64,000 nucleotides of DNA from Vibrio hepatarius (GTDB lineage: Bacteria; Pseudomonadota; Gammaproteobacteria; Enterobacterales; Vibrionaceae): the NCBI RefSeq assembly GCF_011806575.1, contig NZ_JAATOO010000025.1, positions 1-64,000 of the forward strand. Direction: 5' to 3'. The notes under the pieces were generated by a model. That model saw nothing but the letters and a program-made list of their open reading frames with translations, was not told the origin of the DNA and searched no databases. Position 1 is the first letter of the stretch. Each line of letters begins with the position of its first letter. Positions 57,561 through 64,000 of this stretch are shown piece after piece. The translations under genes were made by a program, and so were the position numbers.

Positions 57561-58106
57561 ATGCTTAAACCCAGTGACAAATGGACTTGGTACTATGATG
57601 ACTCAGAAGGGCATTTAATGCTCGACTTGGGTGATGGCATGGTATTCAAGACAAACCTTCCTCGTAAACTCATTGTGGATTGTGCAATTGGCATTAACGA
57701 ATTCTCAGTTGATGATGCTGCTGCCTTTATGACTTATAAAGAACAGATTGCATATCTTGATTTATCGGAACCGCGCCAAGCTGAGCTGGCTCTATATTGT
57801 GTCGCAGCGAAGCGTTTCCACAAACCGGTTCAACCTAAGAGCTGGTTCTTTGATTCGCTATCTGATGGTTCAGTCCATGTTGAAGAGGGAGACTTCGTTC
57901 AGCTAAACAGTTCGAGCCACAGTGGTGTATTCATTATTTTAGAAGTTGGAGAGTGCGCAAGTTTGTGTGCTTCCGTCTCGCTGGAAGAGTTTGTGTTAAG
58001 CGGCTCGAAAACACTGGTATTTGGCCAGGCGATTAAAGTCATGCATGACCGTATGCTTCCAGTGAATCACCATTTCCAAGTCCAACCAATTGCTATGGTT
58101 GGCTAA
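57561..58106 (+). CDS. zapC: cell-division protein ZapC
   Basis: FtsZ-associated protein of 181 residues, normal for ZapC. The start MLKPSDKWTWYYDDSEGHLMLDLG and the later FDSLSDGSVHVEEGDFVQL are family-like. It stabilises FtsZ bundles at the Z ring. Position between pyrD and rlmKL is the usual gammaproteobacterial order. Its own terminator follows. Confidence 0.92.
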   Translation: MLKPSDKWTWYYDDSEGHLMLDLGDGMVFKTNLPRKLIVDCAIGINEFSVDDAAAFMTYKEQIAYLDLSEPRQAELALYCVAAKRFHKPVQPKSWFFDSLSDGSVHVEEGDFVQLNSSSHSGVFIILEVGECASLCASVSLEEFVLSGSKTLVFGQAIKVMHDRMLPVNHHFQVQPIAMVG

Positions 58107-58130
58107 GTTTCGTTCCTTTTTTCATTTCCC

Positions 58131-58155
58131 ATCGGCCTCATGGCCGATTTTTTTT
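58131..58155 (+). terminator. rho-independent terminator after zapC
   Basis: ATCGGCC (58131-58137) pairs with GGCCGAT (58142-58148), followed by T to 58155. Confidence 0.92.
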
Positions 58156-58275
58156 GCCCAAATTCAGGGTGCTTAACACTTATCTGAGCAACTTACTCCG
58201 ACTCAATTGTGAGAAGCGTGCAGTTTTCATCCATTAAACGCCTATTATTTTTCCACTTTTAACCCGGTTTGAGAG

Positions 58276-58377
58276 GGGGAATTCATCCATAATTCCCCAT
58301 TTAACCTAATTCTGTAATTTAATTTCACCAATTTTTGGTGTTGGTATAGACCAAAGCTGGTGTGAATAAGCATTCAC
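58276..58377. repeat. cluster of four small inverted repeats
   Basis: GGGGAATT/AATTCCCC with a 7-base loop, CACCAA/TTGGTG with a 3-base loop, TTGGT/ACCAA with a 4-base loop, and GTGAAT/ATTCAC with a 4-base loop occur in order. None is followed by a T-run. Confidence 0.45.
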
Positions 58378-58536
58378 TATCACCATAAGGACCATAAATT
58401 GGTAAAAAAGTAGCTGGCATAAGTGCAGATGTGAAAGTTAGCGACAGAAGGCGCTTTTAGGTGAATAAATGCTCAGTTAGACGGTGCGAGGAGTGAGAAA
58501 CCGTAATTGCGTTAACGAATTTGAACCAATGTCGGG

Positions 58537-58542
58537 TATAAT
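58537..58542 (+). promoter_or_regulatory. -10 element of the rlmKL promoter
   Basis: TATAAT lies 34 bases upstream of the ATG at 58577, with a start near 58549. The -35 is poor. Confidence 0.5.
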
Positions 58543-58576
58543 GCGGGGTCATTTTCTAAGAAATAAAAAGTTCACT

Positions 58577-60700
58577 ATGCATCAATATCTTGCGGTTACT
58601 TCCAATGGGCTGGAGAACCTGTTAGTTGAAGAACTAACAAAGCTAGGGATTACCAATGCTAAACCTGTTCAAGCAGGGGTCAGATTCAAGGCATCTAACG
58701 AGCAAATCTATCGTTGCTGTTTATGGAGCCGACTAGCTTCGCGTTTTGTGCGCATTCTTTCTGAGTTCACGTGTAACGATGATATGGATCTCTACCTGGC
58801 TGCATCTGCGGTGAATTGGGTGAATCAATTCCATAGCACGAAGAATTTTGTGGTTGACTTCAATGGTACAAACCGCGAAATCCGCAATAGCCAATATGGC
58901 GCCATGAAGGTAAAAGATGCGGTAGTGGACGCATTCAACAAAAAGAACTTGCCACGACCTTCGATCAGTAAAGATCGTGCTGATCTTCGCATCCATGTCC
59001 GCTTACATCGAGACAAAGCCATTCTTGGTATCGATATGGTTGGCGGTGGCTTGCACCAACGTGGCTATCGTCCAGAGTCGGGTAAAGCACCTCTACGTGA
59101 AACATTGGCTGCGGCTATCATTCTTCGTAGTGGCTGGGATGAGAGCAAACCTCTACTAGACCCTATGTGTGGGTCTGGTACTTTGCTTATTGAAGCGGCA
59201 ATGATGGCGGCGAACATGGCGCCAGGTGTTAATCGTAAGAAGTGGGGATTCGAGTCACTAGAAGACTTTGAACCAGAGCTATGGGCAGAGATTAAATCTG
59301 AAGCTGCGGTACAAGCAAGACGAGGCGTCAAAAAAGTTGACGCTAAGTTTTATGGCTTCGATAACGATGCTCGAGTCCTACAAACAGCTCGAGATAACGC
59401 CCGTCGGGCAGGTGTAGCAGATCTGATTGAATTTAAAGAGGCTGACGCTGCTAAGGTTGTTCGCCCTGCAGAGTTTATCAATGGTGTTATCGTATCAAAC
59501 CCACCTTACGGTGAGCGTTTGGGGACACATCCAGGGTTGATTGCTCTCTACACCGCATTTGGTGCTCAATTGAAAGCACAATTTGGCGGTTGCCAGGCGT
59601 CGATCTTCTCTAGTTCTGATGAGCTGCTAAGCTGTCTTCGTATGCGTGCGGACAAGCAATACAAGCTGAATAACGGCGCGCTACTGTGTCATCAGAAGAA
59701 TTATTCAATCAGCGATCGTCCAGTAGAGAATTCAGGTGACGCTGTCACAGAGTCAACGATCGCTCCAGACTTTTCAAACCGCCTGAAGAAGAATATCGCG
59801 AAGATCGGTAAATGGGCACGTAAAGAAAAACTGGACTGCTACCGTATCTACGACGCTGATTTGCCAGAATACAATGTGGCGATTGATGTCTATCTGGATC
59901 ATCTTGTGATTCAGGAATATGCAGCGCCAAAGAATATTCCAGAAGAGACAGCGAAGCGACGCTTAACGGATATTATTCGAGCAGCTATCCAAGTAACGGA
60001 CACAGACGCGAACAAGGTCGTGTTGAAAGTCCGTGAAAAGCAAAAAGGTCGCTCGCAGTACCAAAAGCTTTCGCAAGAATCAGAGACCATGACCGTTAAT
60101 GAATACGGCGTGAAGTTGATCGTAAACTTGCATGACTACTTGGATACTGGTTTGTTCCTTGACCATAAAATTACCCGCCGTAAGTTGGGCGAAATGGCAC
60201 AGGGCAAAGACTTTCTGAATCTATTCGCTTACACAGGTTCTGCGACGGTACACGCTGCTTGTGGTGGGGCTAAATCGACTACAACAGTTGATATGTCTAA
60301 AACCTACCTAGATTGGGCGAGAGAGAACATGAAGCTCAATGGGCTGGTAGGTCGTCAGCATCGTTTCGAGCAGGCTGACTGCTTGCAGTGGTTAGAAAAG
60401 TCGACTGCTCAGTTTGATCTTATTTTTATCGATCCGCCAACGTTCTCCAACTCGAAGCGCATGGAACAGAGCTTTGACGTTCAGCGCGACCATATCCAGC
60501 TAATGACTAACCTTAAGCGTCTGCTGCGTGCTGGTGGCACCATTGTATTCTCGAACAACAAACGTCACTTTAAGATGGACGAGGAGAAACTGGCAGAGCT
60601 TGGTTTGGAAGCGAAGAACATTTCACACCAAACGTTGCCAATGGATTTCTCGCGCAACAAACACATCCACAATTGCTGGATCGTGACTCATAAGGACTAA
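58577..60700 (+). CDS. rlmKL: 23S rRNA methyltransferase RlmKL (bifunctional m2G2445 / m7G2069)
   Basis: Fused rRNA methyltransferase of 707 residues (E. coli RlmL 702). A THUMP domain is followed by the RlmL unit ([28 protein letters not shown]) and the C-terminal RlmK unit ([33 protein letters not shown]). The open frame extends to 58484, but the family start [16 protein letters not shown] is at 58577. The next gene follows closely. Confidence 0.95.
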   Translation: MHQYLAVTSNGLENLLVEELTKLGITNAKPVQAGVRFKASNEQIYRCCLWSRLASRFVRILSEFTCNDDMDLYLAASAVNWVNQFHSTKNFVVDFNGTNREIRNSQYGAMKVKDAVVDAFNKKNLPRPSISKDRADLRIHVRLHRDKAILGIDMVGGGLHQRGYRPESGKAPLRETLAAAIILRSGWDESKPLLDPMCGSGTLLIEAAMMAANMAPGVNRKKWGFESLEDFEPELWAEIKSEAAVQARRGVKKVDAKFYGFDNDARVLQTARDNARRAGVADLIEFKEADAAKVVRPAEFINGVIVSNPPYGERLGTHPGLIALYTAFGAQLKAQFGGCQASIFSSSDELLSCLRMRADKQYKLNNGALLCHQKNYSISDRPVENSGDAVTESTIAPDFSNRLKKNIAKIGKWARKEKLDCYRIYDADLPEYNVAIDVYLDHLVIQEYAAPKNIPEETAKRRLTDIIRAAIQVTDTDANKVVLKVREKQKGRSQYQKLSQESETMTVNEYGVKLIVNLHDYLDTGLFLDHKITRRKLGEMAQGKDFLNLFAYTGSATVHAACGGAKSTTTVDMSKTYLDWARENMKLNGLVGRQHRFEQADCLQWLEKSTAQFDLIFIDPPTFSNSKRMEQSFDVQRDHIQLMTNLKRLLRAGGTIVFSNNKRHFKMDEEKLAELGLEAKNISHQTLPMDFSRNKHIHNCWIVTHKD

Positions 60701-60710
60701 GTAGACTGAC

Positions 60711-60953
60711 GTGATCACTCTATACAGTACAGAAGGGTGCCATCTCTGCGAGATGGCCTTTGAACTTTGCCAGCAAGCTGGAGTCGGTAATCAAATAGAG
60801 ATTGTTGATATCGCTTTTGATGATGAGCTATTTTCTCGTTACGGCGTAACTATTCCGGTGCTGAATTTTCAAGGAAACGAGATTAATTGGCCCTTTGATT
60901 TACAAGAATTACAACATTGGTTAGATAGCAATGGCATTACTTACCATCAATAA
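60711..60953 (+). CDS. glutaredoxin-like protein (DUF836)
   Basis: An 80-residue thioredoxin-fold protein with the CHLC redox pair (YSTEGCHLCEMAFELC), a cis-Pro segment (VTIPVL) and family-like length. Start is GTG at 60711, 10 bases after rlmKL. It overlaps uup by 23 bases, so it is cotranscribed with rlmKL and uup. Substrate unknown. Confidence 0.85.
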   Translation: MITLYSTEGCHLCEMAFELCQQAGVGNQIEIVDIAFDDELFSRYGVTIPVLNFQGNEINWPFDLQELQHWLDSNGITYHQ

Positions 60954-62847
60954 CGGATTGCTGGCGTACGGTGATCACCCCTTATTAGACCACGCAGACT
61001 TTGCACTGCAAGAAAATGAGCGAGTTTGTTTGGTTGGCCGCAACGGTGCGGGTAAATCAACCCTGATGAAAGTGCTGGCTGGAGAAGTCCAGTTAGACGA
61101 CGGCAAACTGACAGTAACGCAAGATGTCGTGGTTTCTCGCTTAGAGCAAGACCCACCGCGTAACCAAGAAGGCACAGTATTTGATTACGTCGCTGGTGGT
61201 TTAGCTGAAATAGGACATCAACTTAAGATCTATCAAGATCAGCTCGATCTCATCGCAGTTGACCCTTCAGAGCAAAACATTAATAAACTTGCTCGCATTC
61301 AAGAGCAGTTAGAACACACAGGCGCATGGCGCTTTGAAGACCGTATTCAAAACGTACTTGCCGCTTTGAAGCTGGATGGCCATACCAAATTAACCGATCT
61401 GTCTGGTGGCTGGCAGCGTAAAGCGGCTCTGGCACGTGCTCTGGTGCGCGATCCAGACGTATTACTTCTCGACGAGCCAACTAACCACTTGGACGTCACC
61501 ACGATTGAGTGGCTAGAGACGTTCCTGAAGGATTTTCGTGGTTCTATTATCTTTATCTCGCACGACCGTACCTTTATCAAATCGATGGCGACACGCATTG
61601 TTGACCTTGATCGCGGTAAGCTTGCTTCTTTCCCTGGTAACTATGATAACTACCTAGTTGAAAAAGAAGAAATGTTACGCGTAGAAGAGATGCAGAACGC
61701 TGAGTTTGATAAAAAACTCGCTCAGGAAGAAGTATGGATTCGTCAAGGCATCAAAGCTCGTCGTACTCGCAATGAAGGTCGTGTTCGTGCGCTTAAAAAG
61801 CTCCGCGAAGAACGAATTAACCGCCGTGAAGTACAAGGCAAAGCGAATATCCAAATCGATGATGCGTCTCGCTCAGGTAAGATCGTTTTCGAAGCAGAAA
61901 ACATCAACTACAGCATTGATAATAAATCGATCGTTAAAGATTTCTCTTTCAATATTATGCGTGGTGATCGCATCGCGTTGATTGGTCCAAATGGCTGCGG
62001 TAAGAGTACGTTGCTTAAGTTGCTGCTTGACGAACTCAAGCCGAACTCAGGCAAGCTGCATTGCGGTACCAAGCTAGAAGTCGCGTACTTTGACCAATAT
62101 CGTGAAATCCTCGACCCAGAGAAATCAGTGATTGATAACCTCGCCGATGGTAAACAAGAGGTTATGGTGGGTGGACGTCAGCGTCATGCACTGAGTTACT
62201 TACAAGACTTCCTGTTTGCACCAAAACGCGCTCGTACACCAGTCAAAGCGTTGTCTGGCGGTGAAAAGAACCGCTTACTACTGGCTAGAATCTTCCTGAG
62301 ACCAAACAACTTGTTGGTGCTTGATGAACCAACCAACGATTTAGATATCGAAACTTTGGAACTTTTAGAAGATTTACTTGCCAACTATCAGGGTACCTTA
62401 TTACTGGTTAGTCACGATCGTGAGTTCGTTGATAATACAGTGACGACGAGCTGGATATTCGAAGGCGATGGTGTCATTGAAGAGTTTGTTGGCGGTTATC
62501 ATGATGCTCAGTACCAAAGAGCGCAGACTCATAAGTCTCGAGCGGTTGAAAAACCAGCAAAGTCGAGCGAGCAGGTTGAAGAAACTCCCAAAACTGCACC
62601 AGTTAAGGGTAAGTCTAAGAAGTTATCTTATAAACTGCTGCGTGAGTTAGAAGCACTGCCAGCAAAACTAGAAGAATTAGAAGCTGAGATTGAAAACTTG
62701 CAAGAGCAAGTGAACAACCCAGAGTTTTTCTCAAAACCAGTAGAACAGACACAACCGATTTTAGATAAGCTCGCTGCAACAGAGCAGGAGCTGGAAGTTG
62801 CTTTTGAGCGATGGGAAGAGCTCGAAGCAATGCAACAGGAAAGTTAA
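60931..62847 (+). CDS. uup: ABC-F ATPase Uup
   Basis: Cytoplasmic ABC-F protein of 638 residues with two ATPase cassettes. The first has GRNGAGKSTLMKVL, LSGGWQRK and LLLDEPTNHLD; the second has GPNGCGKSTLLKLL, LSGGEKNR and LVLDEPTNDLD. A charged ABC-F linker lies between, and a coiled-coil C-terminal domain (from about residue 565, LLRELEALPAKLEELEAEIENL) is the DNA/ribosome-binding tail. Related to Uup, which limits precise excision of transposons and acts on ribosomes. The start lies inside the preceding gene. Confidence 0.94.
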   Translation: MALLTINNGLLAYGDHPLLDHADFALQENERVCLVGRNGAGKSTLMKVLAGEVQLDDGKLTVTQDVVVSRLEQDPPRNQEGTVFDYVAGGLAEIGHQLKIYQDQLDLIAVDPSEQNINKLARIQEQLEHTGAWRFEDRIQNVLAALKLDGHTKLTDLSGGWQRKAALARALVRDPDVLLLDEPTNHLDVTTIEWLETFLKDFRGSIIFISHDRTFIKSMATRIVDLDRGKLASFPGNYDNYLVEKEEMLRVEEMQNAEFDKKLAQEEVWIRQGIKARRTRNEGRVRALKKLREERINRREVQGKANIQIDDASRSGKIVFEAENINYSIDNKSIVKDFSFNIMRGDRIALIGPNGCGKSTLLKLLLDELKPNSGKLHCGTKLEVAYFDQYREILDPEKSVIDNLADGKQEVMVGGRQRHALSYLQDFLFAPKRARTPVKALSGGEKNRLLLARIFLRPNNLLVLDEPTNDLDIETLELLEDLLANYQGTLLLVSHDREFVDNTVTTSWIFEGDGVIEEFVGGYHDAQYQRAQTHKSRAVEKPAKSSEQVEETPKTAPVKGKSKKLSYKLLRELEALPAKLEELEAEIENLQEQVNNPEFFSKPVEQTQPILDKLAATEQELEVAFERWEELEAMQQES

Positions 62848-62853
62848 CATCGA

Positions 62854-64000
62854 ATGAGTAGTAAGATTTTCAAAATTTCAATGGTTGCGGCGACAGTTGC
62901 CGCGTCATTCAGTGCAAACGCTGCACTATATAACGTATATAAGTATGATCCAGTGGATTCTAGCAGTCAGACCTTTGGTTCTGCGATTCAAGAGTCTAGT
63001 GCTGATTGTTGGGGTACAACTGATTGTTCAACAACCCATACATCAAATCACCAAATCGGCTACGAAGAGCAGAGATTCCTTCAGGGTTTTGAATATCGCA
63101 ATGAAGCGCCATTTTTGTTTGAGTACGGTTATGAGTTTTTAGAAGATGGGCGTGATGGTTTCGAAGACTACTGTAATCGTTATCTAGACTATGCTGACAC
63201 GCTTTGTGAAAAGTGGGCATACCGACAATACGACTCTGGATATGCTAAAGAAGTGGCTGGTGACTACGAAAATGTAACCGCGTACGTAGAAACGACACGA
63301 GATGGCACGTCTTCAAACAACACTGTCATTAATGCTCTCGATAGTTCTGCAGTGATCACTGGTAGTTATCAAGCCAGTGGTAGCGAGCGAACTCGAGGAT
63401 TCGTTAATGGTACTGACGTCCCCGTTCTCGGTGATCGAACTCAAGCATTTGCGACCGGTAACGGTTTGACTGTAGGTTCAGTTTCAACTCAATCCACTAA
63501 ATACAGCAGTGATTATACTTCAAAGGCTGCGGTTTGGGATGGTACAACTCTAACTTCAATTGAATGGGTCGGCGCGGAAGAATCAAGTCGTAGTATGCCT
63601 CAAGGCAGTGCACGTGATCTTGCATTCGTAGATACGAATGGTGATGATGCGGGTGATGTAGATTATGCCGTAGGTTACAATGCAAACTCTGATGAGATTC
63701 CAGTAGCGGCCGTATTTAATCTTAGTGATTTATCTGATGTCAAAACCAAGTTCGTTTCTAAATACTCCGATGATGAAAAATACCTAAACTCGTTGTTAAC
63801 TTCTGTTAACGACAAGGGCTTTGCGATTGGTACCGCTAAGTATCGTGAAGCAAATGACGGTGCTTACTCTAACAGTCTGTTTTATGTACCGGACGTAACG
63901 GCTTCATCGTTGAGCTCAAAGAGCTTCTCTGGTGACATCTTCTTTAAGAGTGCGAACGGTAAAGCTGGTGCAATCAATAACAACAATGAAGTTGTAGGTG
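62854..64000 (+). CDS. DUF3466 family exported protein (partial, cut by window end)
   Basis: I translated 382 codons from the ATG at 62854 to the window end. MSSKIFKISMVAATVAASFSANA is a clear signal peptide. The mature part begins ALYNVYKYDPVD and matches the DUF3466 proteins of Vibrio that follow uup. Repeated segments of the form T-x-A-A-V-W-D-G and D-x-N-x-x-x-x-V-G are seen, as in HAF-like repeats. Function unknown. It has no role in the hydrogenase block. Confidence 0.85.
   Translation, partial: MSSKIFKISMVAATVAASFSANAALYNVYKYDPVDSSSQTFGSAIQESSADCWGTTDCSTTHTSNHQIGYEEQRFLQGFEYRNEAPFLFEYGYEFLEDGRDGFEDYCNRYLDYADTLCEKWAYRQYDSGYAKEVAGDYENVTAYVETTRDGTSSNNTVINALDSSAVITGSYQASGSERTRGFVNGTDVPVLGDRTQAFATGNGLTVGSVSTQSTKYSSDYTSKAAVWDGTTLTSIEWVGAEESSRSMPQGSARDLAFVDTNGDDAGDVDYAVGYNANSDEIPVAAVFNLSDLSDVKTKFVSKYSDDEKYLNSLLTSVNDKGFAIGTAKYREANDGAYSNSLFYVPDVTASSLSSKSFSGDIFFKSANGKAGAINNNNEVVG

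Larger units (their letters stand above)
58107..58576. other. gap between zapC and rlmKL with a run of hairpins
   Basis: Past the zapC terminator this 470-base gap has no credible gene. It carries four short perfect hairpins in about 100 bases (58276-58298, 58326-58340, 58341-58354, 58362-58377) and then the rlmKL promoter (-10 TATAAT at 58537-58542). The hairpins may mark an untranslated RNA or repeat remnant. Confidence 0.5.

Overview
The window looks like a Vibrio (Vibrionaceae) chromosome. The right-hand 39 kb carries a gene order typical of that family: rsmF-letB-letA, msrC-proQ-prc, pepN, the large NAD-glutamate dehydrogenase, pyrD-zapC-rlmKL-uup and a DUF3466 gene. All calls come from reading the sequence and translations; no database search was run.

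Bases 1-25001 are a metabolic block unusual for a Vibrio: a lithoautotrophy island. It opens inside a form I RuBisCO large-subunit gene (minus strand, cut by the window edge). Facing away from it is a Calvin-cycle operon, fba(cbbA)-prk(cbbP)-fbp(cbbF)-rpe(cbbE). Next comes hoxF-hoxU-hoxY-hoxH-hoxW-hoxI, an NAD-reducing soluble [NiFe]-hydrogenase with its HoxH-processing peptidase and HoxI. Then come the maturation genes hypA-hypB-[hoxA]-hypC-hypD-hypE-hupE-hypF, with a sigma54-dependent activator gene set between hypB and hypC. The block ends with an H2-sensing hydrogenase (hoxB-hoxC), a second hydrogenase peptidase and a soluble hybrid histidine kinase (HoxJ-like). Together they suggest H2 oxidation supplying NADH for CO2 fixation under H2-sensing control. 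Sigma54-type -24/-12 elements precede hoxF (strong match) and hypA (weaker match), which fits a GAFTGA-bearing HoxA.

Bases 25194-29372 (minus strand) encode an AapJQMP-type amino-acid ABC transporter, separated from the hydrogenase block by a bidirectional hairpin. Bases 29822-36345 hold a truncated CysG-like protein, yajQ, a DAHP synthase of AroH type, a PEP-synthase-like protein that has lost catalytic residues, a DUF4442 protein, an unknown membrane protein and cvfB.

Between cvfB and rsmF is a likely small RNA on the minus strand that resembles enterobacterial SdsR (RyeB/SraC) in primary sequence, fold, promoter type and neighbourhood. From 36551 on are housekeeping genes: the LetAB lipid-transport system, an ABC exporter, msrC, proQ, prc, pepN, DUF2835, NAD-GDH, pyrD, zapC, rlmKL, a glutaredoxin-like gene, uup and a DUF3466 gene cut by the right edge. 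Many units end in clear rho-independent terminators. I saw no tRNA, rRNA, CRISPR array, transposase or integrase.
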